Shown one piece after another: positions 1 to 42,289 of a stretch of DNA of 64,000 nucleotides. Numbering within the stretch: position 1 is the first letter of the stretch; every line of letters begins with the position of its first letter. The stretch spans positions 11,045,260 to 11,109,259 of the forward strand of contig JARUPZ010000005.1 of the NCBI GenBank assembly GCA_031213475.1, given 5' to 3'. Source of the stretch: Nereocystis luetkeana (taxonomy: Eukaryota; Sar; Phaeophyceae; Laminariales; Laminariaceae). Made by a program: the position numbers and the translations under genes. The notes under the pieces were generated by a model. That model ran no database searches, had not been told where the DNA came from, and saw only the letters and a program-made list of their open reading frames with translations.

Positions 1-2164
1 CCCAAGTCTGCAGTCTGCCCCCCAGGATGTCCTCACACCCTCCATCGGGAGCATCCCTCGAATCCGTGGGCAGTGGGTTCCTGTAAAAGGACGTAGCTAT
101 CCGCAAGTGACGTACATACGTTCAGGTGGGCGTTGGTTTCAGTTACATTCTGTGCGCCTCAATCTTCGACCAATTTCGACCACTACAGCACCTCTTAAGT
201 TGAGGTGTGAGCATCTGTTGAGAACCTGCGGGAAATCAATCTCGAGGGAATCACAAGTTGCTGTGACGAACCTCTTTCAAGTCACCGCCGCTCTCCGAGG
301 AGCACAACCGAGCCGAAAATCTAAACGCAGCGTGTAAATATTGCGACGTTTTGTTCGGTTCTAACAGAACATCTAGAAATTAGATTGACTGCAAACACGG
401 GGACCAGGAGACGCTTGGGTGCCAGCGTGGCTGCACGTTTTCTGCCGTAAAACTCGTGTTTCGGGGTCACTTTCTTGCCGCCCGCCAGGTTGACGTTGTG
501 TCGCACTGAGCGTACATGTCGCCACAGGGCCCGATGGCGGCGGGGAGCTAAAAGTCATTTCGGCGACTGTGAGCCCCTTTGCACGGAGAGGTCCCCCATC
601 ATGTGCTCGTCGCTGTTCGCCTCCTCCATCGAACAGAACGCCCGATATGGGCTCAACAACATAACTTCGCTTTACCTCGTCCCTTTGCTGTGACTGACCG
701 CTACCTGTCTGGGATGGGACACGACTGATCAGACCGCAGGCGGATGGAACACGACTGATCAGACCGCAGGCGAAGAGCACTTCGACCCCAACACCTCGGA
801 AACTAACGAGTCGATGTTGAATCAGTATGTCGATCAAAAGTAACGGGGAGGTTTGCCGTATACAGGAGAGATGACCAGAACGACGTTCACGTAGGGGAAA
901 GGGCATTGAGTTTGTCGATTCCAACGCGAACGCGGGCCTAGGAATAAACGAGCTCCTCTCGTAATCGCTCCGTACCTTTGGCAAGCTGTATGCTTCGTAC
1001 ATGAATGGAATACGCAACCGACGAAGCCAATGGTTGAGCACGACTACCACCATGTAGTTCGGTTATCAGGGAGGGACGTATGCCACGATAACGGTTCACC
1101 TCATGCTTCTGATCGGCCTCCCACGAATGGCTCTGGACCTCACCAAGTACATTGTTATTGTTGCAGCCCGAAGCAGCAGTAGGGCTCCCACGCTGTCCGC
1201 TGTCCCATGTTTTTCATTGTGTGCGTCAGTAACGCCGAAAGACTCTTCACTCCTACTTATAGCATGCCTTTGTTGCGGAACGACGACCATATCCACTGGC
1301 TCAATCAACACATCCTACGAACTCGCCTATTCGTTGGCTATTTATCAAGACCGGAACACCGTTTTACGTACTGACGATTCCAGGATGTGGATTTACCTGC
1401 AGGCCGACTTGCATTAAACGTGCAGGAGTATGCATATAGAGTGGCAGAACAGGATTATTTCCCCTTGGTTAGTGTACACCCCTCCCTGAAAATATTGTAC
1501 AGAACGTGTTGACGTCAGGACAACTCAGGTGCTCTACGTATCCCCTTCGATTTTGTTGCAAGCAAACGTGTACGCTTAGCCCGTTGACAAATCTCATGGC
1601 TTACGAGGCCTACACCGGAACGTATTGCCAATTGAAAAATACCCCAGACATTTCCTCAGCCCAGAGGCCCCATCAGCCAGATATATATATCTGGCCCCAA
1701 AGCTCTGGCTACCCCTATCGTAGTACGGGCCTCCATGTTATCTCTATCATGTAAAAAACAGCCCACAAACTGTGTTTCCTGAATGTTGATGGCTGGTATG
1801 ACCGTTCAGTTTCGTCACAACTCCCACCACACCGTGACGCCAGATCTCGTGAATACATGCCCCCTGTGTGGCGCCGAACGCGACGCCTTCTGGGAACACC
1901 CCTGGCGACCCCTCCTTGCCGGTCAAGAACAACATGTGATCGTCTCGCTCGTGGATCCAACCAGACACCAGTCTACCCGACCCATAACCGAACCGAAGGA
2001 AAGCACTACGTTGCCGTATCGATAGTGGAATCAACCCAACACCAACATCTAACCTACACCCTAACCCGACCCAAGCCCCACCGAGCGAAGTCAGCTCATC
2101 ACATCCCAACCTAACCAATCGAAAAATATTATTCCTGGTATGTATCTATATGGTTTACACATGA
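1..2164. other. Region beyond the 3' end of the transporter, no gene assigned
   Basis: I recognise no gene in this stretch. Open frames on both strands overlap one another and none shows a family signature. One plus-strand frame (1783-2025) has a CPLCG motif followed by acidic and histidine residues, as in small zinc-binding segments, but it has no other support. A 30-bp tandem duplication lies at 712-771. Confidence 0.4.
712..771. repeat. Two-copy 30-bp tandem duplication
   Basis: Two adjacent 30-base units differ at a single position and share the core ACGACTGATCAGACCGCAGG. The unit length is a multiple of three, so open frames run through it; this is not evidence of coding. Confidence 0.85.
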
Positions 2165-2705
2165 AACCTCAGTTAACGACTCGCGAGTCCGAGTCATTTG
2201 AACGTCTGAGTCTCCCAAGATACCGCATGCTGAAAAGACCGAGACCTCGCGCGTTCTAAGGGTACCCTAAGCTGACTCGACCGAGTGCTCGCGAGTACTA
2301 GCCGAAACGGCGAGACAAAATCAAGTTATTTCTGGTGTATTGTTTATTCGTCTCTTCCAACCAAACTGCAAAAGGCCGTTGGAGCACCGACACTAGTCAT
2401 CTGGGCTCCGTCATTGACTCGCGAGGACCAGCCAATCTGAAGCACTGAGGCCTCATCGTACTTGAAGTTTGAATAACCGAGTTAATACCGCGAACCCCAA
2501 GAGTACCATAAGCGGAAATGACCACTGTGACTTCGCGAATCCTCAGGGCACCAGAAGCTGGGGTGACTAAGTCACCATGAGCCCGCAGACTACAAGATGT
2601 TAAAACGACTGAGTCATCGCGAGGTTCCAAGGTACGAGGAGCTGACATGACTGGGTATTTCCGAGTCCAAAAGGGTCTAAGGGGCTTGACTGACTGCTAC
2701 CTTCT
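2165..2705. repeat. Degenerate satellite with a GACTCGCGAGTC palindromic core
   Basis: Variants of GACTCGCGAG, each followed by a CCAAGGGTACC-like stretch and AAGCTGA, recur at irregular 60-75 base spacing. The core GACTCGCGAGTC is a perfect 12-base palindrome. The array starts about 230 bases beyond the transporter stop codon. Confidence 0.6.
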
Positions 2706-2930
2706 AGGACTGATACTCTGATGACGCCCGTTGTTGTGCAAAACCCCTTCTTTTCTTGGTTGCGATTTTATTTCGTCTTTTAGGCTTGGGGATCGTACGG
2801 CGCGGCTACCACAGCTTCTGGATTAATCTAAGGACATCTTTCGCGCAAACACTGCAGAACGTAACACCCCCCCCCCCTTGTTCTCCTACTCGACTGCCGT
2901 CCTCATCGTCCCTGCCGTATCGCCTCTCCG

Positions 2931-33991
<31,061 letters not shown>

Positions 33992-34169
33992 TTGCCCGAT
34001 TTTGGGCCAGTCGGCGACGAGACGGCGAGGGACTACTTTTATGACAGGAGTGTACCTTTTGTTTTGTTCAATAATACCAGGTATTTCAGTTTTAAACAAT
34101 TACGTATAGTATCAGGACGTAGTGTCACTTTCTGATACGTGGTGTCACCTGCTGATGATATGATCTGCG

Positions 34170-34467
34170 CGCACGACTTGTCTACCTTGTTTTTGTTTTC
34201 TCTTTGATTGTTTCTTTTCGTTTCACTATTTCATAGATTGCGTATGTCGTGCCTGTCGTATCTAGTATGATGACATGGCTTTGCATTGCCCACTGCAGTT
34301 CACACTGCACACGTGGCAACGTAGTATCTCTGTGGCGTAGCTTTGTGACCACAGAACTTGTATCTCTTCTAGGATGGAAGAATCGGCACGGACACTGGTT
34401 GTGCTGGATGTCGACGGGTAGAAAGAACGGTTTAATGTGAAGAACACACACACACACACACACACAC
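34170..34467 (+). repeat. R1 module, well-preserved copy with (AC)n tail
   Basis: GTCTACCTTGTTTTTGTTTT through TCGGCACGGACACTGGTTGT and GGTTTAATGTGAAGAACAC, ending in (AC)n. It nearly matches 17090-17364. It lies just upstream of transporter exon 1. Confidence 0.85.
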
Positions 34468-35130
34468 TATCATCACGAGAGAAGCAGTCATAGTTTGTTT
34501 TTTCCTGGTTTTGTTTTTCAAGAGGCAGAATAGTATCTACCGGCACTTGTTGTTAACGTCGTCACTGGTCTTGGTAGTTTAACGAGTTGTATACCCTTCA
34601 TGGGGGATAACCTACGCATTTATCAGGGACGTGGTATCATAGCTGCTGAGCTGCACCTTTTTTTTGTGTCAGACAGCCCAGGGAGAGATGGCGATCGTTG
34701 ATATTCGTGTGGTAGTTTGGTTCGATTGCTCCTTTTTTCACTGCATATCCGCGAGTCCTCACTCTGACAGCACTCCAGATAGCAGGCAGGTGTGTTCCTC
34801 TTTCGTTTTCACGACTACCGTGCGTTTCGTACGGTGCAGGCAGCACTTCAGACAGCATCCGCTGTAGTCAGCAGCCACGAGTTGGTTAGAGGTGGGAACG
34901 GGGGTACTCTATGTTATAGTTGAGAGGATATACCCGCGGCCATATTAGTTCAGTTTTGCACATTGGTTTTATCTTGTGTGCGCTTTTCCGTCTCGTGTAT
35001 TTTGAGGCAGCCGAATTTTCGTTTTTTTTTTTTTTCGGATCTTCCTAGGGCTCCAGCACCTTTGTGTGATCACGGACTCCTCCGTCCAGAGAGTTTATGT
35101 GAGAACAACAACAACAATGGTCAAAGCGTA
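34467..35130 (+). repeat. 0.65-kb direct repeat, copy 1
   Basis: TATCATCACGAGAGAAGCAG through GAGAACAACAACAACAA is repeated at 39590-40240 in the same orientation with few differences. No coding sequence. The size and lone occurrence would fit a solo LTR, but no TG...CA ends or flanking duplication are evident. Confidence 0.8.
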
Positions 35131-35203
35131 CGACATAAATATGAATATGAATAACGGGATTGCCTGCTGATGTTTTAGTGTGAATATTCTGCTCCAGTCG
35201 GCG

Positions 35204-35267
35204 TCCCTGGCGGCTTAGTAGGTGGTCCGCGTGCCTATCAATTACGTGGGTTCATGTCTCACCTCTT
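35204..35267 (+). mobile_element. tRNA-derived SINE, copy C head (interrupted by a MITE)
   Basis: GGCGGCTTAGTAGGTGGTCC and GTGGGTTCATGTCTCAC match the tRNA-like head of copy A (A-box and T-arm). MITE M2 begins immediately after. The SINE body resumes at about 35648-35840 (TTGACGAGCAGGGGGAATGC). Confidence 0.6.
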
Positions 35268-35271
35268 TTAA

Positions 35272-35360
35272 CACTTTTAGAACCGCAGTCCCGTTTTGGG
35301 GACAAACCAGTCAAATGTCAAGTAGTTTGTCCCCAAAACGGGACTGCGGTTTTGAAGGGG
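35272..35360. mobile_element. TTAA-flanked MITE, copy M2 (near-perfect hairpin)
   Basis: An 89-base element with TTAA on the left and TTAT on the right. GCAGTCCCGTTTTGGGGACA on the left is perfectly complemented on the right, giving a nearly perfect hairpin around a 15-base loop. It is inserted in the SINE copy C. Confidence 0.85.
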
Positions 35361-36261
35361 TTATTTAATAGTGCATACCTGGTACTCGTAATACTGGGAG
35401 TGAACACGCGTTCTACGATACAGGTAGCAGATTTCTGCTGAAATGTTTTCTGAATGACTGGCCCAACAATCGTCATGCCAATCTTGTCTCGAAAAAGGAC
35501 GTTTTTGTACACTCGGGGCATCGGATTATTGATCGCGATGTGAATTAATTTTTGCCGAAGTCAGTTTTCGGGTGAGGTATGGAGCTCCTTACGTGACGGG
35601 CCTCCGAAAAAATTGGGTGAACCTCTATCGTAGAACGCCTCTGAGGACTTTTTCTTGCATAAAAAATGTTTAATATTCATCAATAAATAGCATCATTAAT
35701 TAGATGAAAATTGACGAGCAGGGGGAATGCTGGACCCTATGCCCGACAAAACATGAAGGCAAGTACCGGGGGGCAGAAGAGATGGCACCTGTGACCACGG
35801 TTTGTCCGGGAAAAGACCACTGAGCATGAGGGGAAAACTCGTCCTGGAAAGTGAATGTGATAACTATTAATATTAATCTTACCAAAACCAAAGAGAAAAC
35901 TCCAAGCCGGCGTCTCGGGCGTCTCCGAGAGGTCCCATGACAATGTGGGAGATAGGAGATATTTAGGTTGGTAGGCCCTTCAGGTATTTTAGTTCTTGTA
36001 CAGGGATCAAGGAACGGGCGAAGACCCAGCCCGACCCCTGACTCTAACCCGAGACCTAACCCTACAAAAACCCTACAAACCTGACCCCAAACTGCAGCCA
36101 AAACGGGGCAAAAGTGATCATAAACGCGGCGGCGCCGCGTTTTTATCGAACCACGAATTCTCAATATTGGACGACGACTACGAAGTGCAGACCGCACCAC
36201 GCATTTTTCATTTCAAAAACACCCCTAAAAATGCTACCCACCGGATTGCTAAACCTTCTTG
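35361..36261. other. Mixed repeat stretch with SINE body
   Basis: It contains the repeat shared with 12.6 kb (35570-35645) and the SINE C body (35648-35840). An AT-rich part follows, then a C-rich stretch with CCCTAACCC-like variants (36028-36080) that are too irregular for telomere repeats. No gene is seen. Confidence 0.5.
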
Positions 36262-36562
36262 TCTCCAATGGTTCGGTAGGTGTGGTCAGCGTGCCTACTT
36301 AAATGTTGTACGTAGTAAGTGTCACCGAGTCCATACTCACTCGTACGAGTACTCGTAAGGGTTTTTTCTTGCATGGAAATTGATTACGAGCGAAAAAAGC
36401 GCGGAGCACGCGTGAGTTAGCTACATTCGATGGAAATCGACGAGCAGTGGGAATGCCGAACCCTTGCGCGATCAAAAGGAAGGCACGTACTCGCACCGGG
36501 GGGAAGAAGGGACGACACCTGCGGTCACACGGCTTGTACAGGATAAATCGCTGAGGGTTAAT
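36262..36562 (+). mobile_element. tRNA-derived SINE, copy B
   Basis: The head TGGTTCGGTAGG...GCGTGCCTACTT aligns with copy A, but the B-box is decayed. The body GTGAGTTAGCTACATTCGAT, GACGAGCAGTGGGAATGC and CGCTGAGGGTTA matches copy A in order. Confidence 0.65.
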
Positions 36563-36827
36563 CCTCACACGGGTACGATATGTCGGAAAGTATAAGGGAC
36601 GATAAAAACCCCATAAAGCCCTGAGTACACTCAGAGTATCCGTACTGACGGCATCAAAACTGCGAGTAAGTGCTGGGAGTATCAGCAATACTCTGTACTA
36701 AATGCTCAAATACGGCGAGTACCCCGAGTGTTTATGCATGACCAGCCACACGAACATCCTGAATACTATAGGACTAGACATCAGTGTGATAAGAGGTGTG
36801 AACCACCCGCAAACGGTCCGCATGTTA

Positions 36828-37135
36828 CCTTCCCTTTGTTATGTTTTCCTTGGTCATTTGTCTTACTCTCTTTTTACACAAGTATCTGTTTTTTGGTTAT
36901 TTTTGTTTTTTGTTTTGTTTTGGTATTTTGTTTTCCTTGCTTTTCCTTTCGAGTGTTTGCCACATCGGCCACGAGGAGAGGGCACGATAGTTTGTTTCTT
37001 CCATTTTTTTTTTTTTTTTTTTTGTTTCTTTCTTTTTTTTCGATTTTTTTCTTTTTGTTTTTGTTTTCTCTTTGATTGTTTCCTTTCGTTTCTCTATTTT
37101 AAATGTGTTTTTGCCGTGTATCTCGTATTTAGTAC
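36828..37135 (+). repeat. R1-family T-rich part, solitary
   Basis: CTTCCCTTTGTTATGTTTTC through CGAGTGTTTGCCACATCGGC and TTTGATTGTTTCCTTTCGTT follows the R1 order, but it stops before the conserved R1 end. Confidence 0.7.
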
Positions 37136-37444
37136 TAGTAATTGGTGGTAATGAGGCGCGACTTCGGTAATACCTGCATGCAGTAGTCATATCTGCGATG
37201 CATCATGCTGGGCGCATACGGATTATTTTGTATTGTGCTGAACGAACGAACACGAAGGAATATCTACCACGTACGACTATAATACAGCTGTACTACTTGT
37301 ACGCCGTCGTGGGTGCATCTCAATAATTTTCGTAAATGTACTTGGCCTCTCCTGGCTCTTGATATGAAGAAGTACTGGATTTGGTCGTGTGTATCCTGGT
37401 TTCCATCTCGAAATCCGGCATAATAATTTTAAGACGAAATCTGC
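37136..37444. other. No recognised feature
   Basis: I see no gene or repeat family in this short stretch. Confidence 0.4.
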
Positions 37445-37552
37445 ACTGCTGTACCACAGAACTTGTATCTCTCGTCAGGGATTGAGGAATCGGCACGGAC
37501 ACTGCTGTGGTGCTGGATGTCGCAGGTAGAAAGAGCCAAGAACACACAACAC
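37445..37552 (+). repeat. R1 module, partial
   Basis: CACAGAACTTGTATCTCT, ATCGGCACGGACACTG and GTAGAAAGAGCCAAGAACAC follow the R1 order. The 5' half is missing. Confidence 0.7.
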
Positions 37553-37629
37553 TCGACATGTTTTGTCCAGCAGAGTGTTTTCTGGTTGAAATTCAGCACA
37601 ATAAAAATCTGCATCTCACATGTTTCGTC

Positions 37630-38400
37630 CAACAGAAAGAGCTTATTTTTCGCAACAGGTGTCACCACAACTTTACTTGGACTAATGCACGACATCTACA
37701 GCAGCAGTGCGCCTCCCGCACCATAACAGCAGCAGCAGCACCAGTAGCAGTAGGTCACACGAGGCCAGGGTCAGCGTCGCCGTACGCTCGGCTTGTCGGT
37801 CTAACCCTTGCACTCTTTGTCCCCGTACATATACACACACGTACTGTGGTACGTACCCTGCACTCGTTTTTTTTTATGTTTCCTGCTTCCCACCTCGAAA
37901 GTCGGCATAATATTTTCGAGACGACAACACGAACATGGCATGCCCAAAAGAGCTTCTCGTAGCAGGTGCCACAACTACTGCTGCTGTGCAACATCTACAT
38001 CAGAGCTTCTCCAGCAGCAAAACAGCAGCAGCAGTAGCAGTAGGACCCACGAGGCCAGGGTCAGCGCCGCAGTACGCTCGGCTTGTGCCCTTTGTACACC
38101 GTACTCGATGTTGTGTGTGTGGTTCCTGATTCCACCCTCATAATTTGAAGACGAAATATCTACAACCTCTGATACAGTCTGATATGACATACATGTATCC
38201 AGATGTATCCAACAGAGGTTCTCGTAGCAGGTGCCACCACTACTACTGACTGCTGTACAAATACAGCAGATATTCTCCTGTTTCTCCGTCCCCTCGTCAG
38301 TAGGAGGCTAGGCCTGACAATATCACCTGCAGCACATGGCCCGAACGTTGCTGTGGTCAGACAGGCGAAGTCTGCCTATCTATGACTACTCGTAGTTGGG
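37630..38400 (+). repeat. AGGTGCCAC repeat family, three copies
   Basis: Units with AGGTGCCACxACTACTGCTG, CAACATCTxCAGCAG, CTTCTCC and CGAGGCCAGGGTCAGCG occur at about 37655, 37960 and 38226. The family recurs at 62.3-62.9 kb. CAG-rich runs give spurious frames. Confidence 0.75.
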
Positions 38401-38449
38401 TTTCGTTAGCTATTACGTAGGTAGAAGAAAGCTAAAAAAACAAAGCCGT

Positions 38450-38770
38450 CTGCCTGCTGTGGACAGGCCCAGTCTGCCTGCTGTTGAGTGCTGCTGACAG
38501 GCTCAATCTTCCTGCTGTGGATAGGCCCAGTCTGCCTGCTGTGGACAGGCCCAGTCTGCCTGCTGTGGACACGCATAGTCTGTCTGCTGTGTGTGTGTGT
38601 TCTTCACATTAAACCGTTCTTTCTACCCGTCGACATCGAGCACAACCAGTGTCCGTGCCGATTCTTCAATCTTACCTAGAAGAGATACAAGTTCTGTGGT
38701 CACTGTGGGCTGGCACAGTGTGCATGCTGTGGACAGGCACAGTCTGCCTGCTGTCTGCCTGCTGTTGGCA
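38450..38770. repeat. 24-bp minisatellite interrupted by an R1 module
   Basis: CCTGCTGTGGACAGGCCCAG-type 24-base units run from 38450 to about 38590 and continue at 38706-38770. Between them lies a minus-oriented R1 end module (38590-38703). Confidence 0.8.
38590..38703 (-). repeat. R1 module inserted in a minisatellite
   Basis: Reads (GT)n, TTCTTCACATTAAACCG, CCAGTGTCCGTGCCGATTCT and GATACAAGTTCTGTGGTCAC, the complement of the R1 end, with minisatellite units on both sides. Confidence 0.8.
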
Positions 38771-39072
38771 CAGGCACAAAAACCGTTATGATTTCGTACT
38801 TTGAACACGGCCCAGCACAGACGTGCCTACACACCTTGCCGCACCTAGCTCGACAAATTGTGAACGATTTTCCACCCCACCAGGACGAGAAAATGTCTTG
38901 CGTGTGTGTGCGTGCACAGAGCCCGCCGGGACTGGATTTGGTGGCGTGTGCGTCGAGCGCAGTGGTGAAAGGTGGACCAAAAAATTGTTGAATCCACACA
39001 CCAACTGACACACACACACATACAGAAAAAATCAAAACAGGCACCCTACCCTCGTACCCGAGCCGTTATGAA

Positions 39073-39116
39073 GAGGCTTTTTTTTCCTTGGTTAAAAACC
39101 AAGTAAAAAAAGGCTC
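39073..39116. repeat. Short perfect-type hairpin
   Basis: GAGGC(T)n-CCTTGGTT is complementary to AACCAAG-T(A)n-GCTC around a three-base loop. It is followed by GCTTCGCTCGCTCGCC. It is not a recognisable terminator for a known gene. Confidence 0.75.
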
Positions 39117-39589
39117 GCTTCGCTCGCTCGCCTCATTATTATGACATGTGGCATCGCCTTGCCCACTCCTACCCAGAGATACACCTACGATTCGCGCGTC
39201 TTCTTTAGGCAGCTGCGGCAGAGCAGCAAAGCTCAATCGGGGTGTCCGTGCGCGGAGGCAGGCGCCACCACAGGCCACACTACGGCACAGTCTATTGCGC
39301 CGGTAGGAGGCTGGGTTCGACGACGAGGGAGGAGGGAGACTGAGCGTCGACGTGCGGGGAAGAGACGGATTGACCTCCCCCTGCGCGAGAATTTTTATTT
39401 TCCAGATCAGAACCGCAAGTGCGAGGAGCATTTTGTTTTTCAGGATGACGGAGAAAGGGAAACGACTGGAAGGGAATGGCAACGAGTGCACGCGCAAGGA
39501 GCGGGTGGATTGGGCCAAGGCGATGATGCGGCCATGAAGAGCGGCAGGAAGACGGTGCATGAAGACCCATGATCTGCGCGCACATTATC
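39117..39589. other. GC-richer stretch, no gene assigned
   Basis: Overlapping open frames run on both strands (for example 39141-39572 plus and 39560-39066 minus), neither with a family signature. Composition is richer in GC than its flanks. Confidence 0.35.
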
Positions 39590-40240
39590 ATCACGAGAGA
39601 AGCAGTCATAGTTTGTTTTTTCCAGGTATCGTTTTTCACGAGGCAGAATAGTATCTACCGGTACTTGTTATAAACGTCGTCGCTGGTCTTTGTAGTTTAA
39701 CGAGTTGTATACCCTTCATGGGGGATAACCTACGCAATTATCAGGGACGTGGTATCATAACTGTGCTGCACCTTTTTGTGTTAGACAGTCCAGGAAGAGA
39801 TGGCGATCGTTGATATTCGTGTGGTAGTAAGGTTCGATTGCTCCTTTTTTCACGGCATATCCGCGAGTCTTCACTCTGACAGCACTCCAGATAGCAGGCA
39901 GGTGTGTTCCACTTTCGTTTTCACGACTACCATGCGTTTCGTACGGTGCAGGCAGCACTTCAGACAGCATCCGCTGTTGTAGTCAGCAGCCACGAGTTGG
40001 TTAGTGGTGGGAACGGGGGTACTCTTCTATGTTATAGTTGAGAGGATATGCCCGCGGCCATGTTATTAATAGTTCAGTTTTGCACATTGGTTTTATCTTG
40101 TGTGCGCTTTTCCGTCTCGTGTATTTTGAGGCAGCCGAATTTTCGTTTTTTTTTTTTTTCGGATCTTCCTAGGGCTCCAGCACCTTTGCGGACCACGGAC
40201 TCCTTCGTCAAAGAGTTAATGTGAGAACAACAACAACAAC
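39590..40240 (+). repeat. 0.65-kb direct repeat, copy 2
   Basis: Same as 34467-35130, including GGGGGATAACCTACGCA and a (CAA)n end. It differs by small insertions and deletions. Confidence 0.8.
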
Positions 40241-40277
40241 AACAACTCCGTTGCCACTCACCTGGTACGTGGCAACG

Positions 40278-40440
40278 TGGTATCTCTGTGTGTGCTCTTC
40301 ACATTAACGTTCTTTCTACCCGTCGGCATCCAGCACAACCAGTGTCTGTGCCGATTTTTCAGTCCTAGAAGAGATACAAGTTCTGTGGTCACAAAGCTAC
40401 GCCACAGATATTCCACGTGGCCACGTACCCACTCTGTCCA
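40278..40440 (-). repeat. R1 module
   Basis: Complement of the R1 end (CTCTTCACATTAACGTTC, CACAACCAGTGTCTGTGCC, CACAAAGCTACGCCACAG). Confidence 0.8.
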
Positions 40441-41162
40441 GGTAAATTAGCTACTTCAGGATATCCATAAATATACGCTACATGTGTCACGTTTGAGACC
40501 GAATTCCGACCACTATTGACACCGAGCCGTTATTGCGTATTCGTACCACAAAGAGAGGACGGAGAGACATAAAAAGTAAATTAACAGGGGATGGGCGGCT
40601 ACCACCCCCGGTTTTGTCTTATACAGAAATGGAAGCTACATACCGATCTGGTATCACGATTCACGATTGGTACCATACCAAGGTACCACGACGCCGGAGT
40701 TTGTTTATTTTCTCTTTTTGTGTGGTCCTGCGCCACCGGCACCAGCACCAGCACCAGCACAAGCAGAGCTCATAGTGGTGCTCGCTACTCACTGCGACTC
40801 GTGCGCCTCGCTTGTGGGTGTGAAAAAAGGCCCAACTTTGATCGATTGTCCAGGGTGCACAAGTTGGAGTTGGACTTTTTTATTAGCTTTTTGGTTTGGG
40901 GAGAAACTTCCGAATCCACTACCAAAACAAAAAATCGAAAAAACGCTGTGCCTTGGCACAGCACTATCGGACGCCAGGCGACTTCGTGTGCCTTGCTGAT
41001 GTCGACAGGTGTGAGGTAGACATGTTGGTCTATCTTGTCTTCGGGCTTCTCACCTGCTCTTAACTCATGGCGAACACAGTTAAAAAAACGAAAACCTTAT
41101 TACGATCCTGAAGCTAAAAATATGACCCCAAAAGCTCAATTGTCGCTATTTTACCTGGACAG
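40441..41162. other. No recognised gene
   Basis: It has CAC/ACC-rich simple repeats (40735-40765) and open frames without signatures. Confidence 0.4.
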
Positions 41163-41600
41163 GTAAGCACAGCGGTGGGCAATGCAATGCCATGTCATCA
41201 TATTAGGTACGACAGGCACGACATGCACATTCCATGAAATATAGAAACGGAAGGAAACAATCAAAGATAAAACAAAAAAGAAGACAAATGTGGCGTAGCT
41301 TTGTGACCACGTACCTTTTACCTGGTACCTCTTTTACTCGTATTAGTAATATTAACCCTTTCAGGACCCCAGTCCCGTTTTGGGGACAAACTACTTATAA
41401 TTAGACTGTTTTGTCCCCACATATGGGAGTGCGGTTCTAAAAGGGTTCATAGAAGCATTCAAGAATCGGCACGGACACTGGTTGGGCTGGATGACGACGG
41501 GTAGAAATAACGGTTTAATGTGAAGAACACACACATACACCAGCATACACACACAGACACACACAGAGACACACACAGAAACACACACAAACACACAAAC
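41163..41600. repeat. R1 modules in opposite orientation, one split by MITE M3
   Basis: A minus T-rich part (41163-41290) abuts a plus R1 beginning TGGCGTAGCTTTGTGACCAC. That R1 is interrupted by MITE M3 (41356-41445) and continues with AGAATCGGCACGGACACTGG and a degenerate (AC)n tail to 41600. Confidence 0.75.
41356..41445. mobile_element. TTAA-flanked MITE, copy M3
   Basis: A 90-base element after TTAA (41352-41355), with TTCA on the right. CCCTTTCAGGACC pairs with the complement of GGTTCTAAAAGGG, and the interior is almost identical to M1 (CAAACTACTTATAATTAGAC). Confidence 0.85.
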
Positions 41601-42289
41601 ACTGGATCCGACAGGCCCGAACCCCACTGCAGGACTTACTGCTGTACTTGCCATGCGTGGTGTTGGGGGCCCTTCGCTTGGTAAGGCGGGGAATACTTCA
41701 GTATCTGGTGCGTCACTTGCTCCCCCCTGCTCCCCCCTCCCCTCGTTAACGCAGATAGGGCAGGGGCCTCGCCGTCTGACCCCCACCCCCTGTCCCACCA
41801 TAGTGTAGAAGGGGTACTGACTGCGGGTGATGGTTTCCCGCCCACCTTTGACGGCGTAGTACCTCAGGATTCAGGTTGCCAGCCCACCGACCGCGGTGTA
41901 GTGCCTGTGGGATCTTGCTTCCCCCCCCCGGCTCCTGGCGAAGCAGATGTACGATCGGCAATAGGAGTAGAGGATGGAGTGATGAGGATTAGACCCTTGG
42001 TCGCCGCCCCCTGGCTGCAGGAGACAGACATGAGCGTGTTCACCTATACTCGGCTCATGGACGGTCAGGATGACACTGCGTCTACCATTTTTTTCAACTC
42101 CCCTTCCTGCTGAGGCAGCTCAGGCTCTTACAGAGTCGGATCGGGCGGACGCTGATGATAGCACGCAGGCGTGACTGCTGCACCTGTACTTGCCCCGGGT
42201 AGGCGTCCATTTACTGTTGGGAAACGTGACAGGTTTATTGATAGTAACCACTTTCACACCTCCTCCGGCCACCTGAACGAACGTTTGTA
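41601..42289. other. Stretch before the copia pol, possible decayed gag
   Basis: Position suggests the leader/gag part of the copia element. Poly-C runs (41923-41930) and frames without a zinc knuckle are seen, so this is inference from location only. Confidence 0.3.

Noticed and set aside
1783..2025. Possible zinc-ribbon protein (CPLCG)
   Set aside because: Only one cysteine pair is seen, with no second half and no start or splice support.
36028..36080. Telomere-like CCCTAA stretch (also 2040-2085)
   Set aside because: CCCTAACCC-type words are irregular and interspersed with other C-rich words; no tandem array exists.
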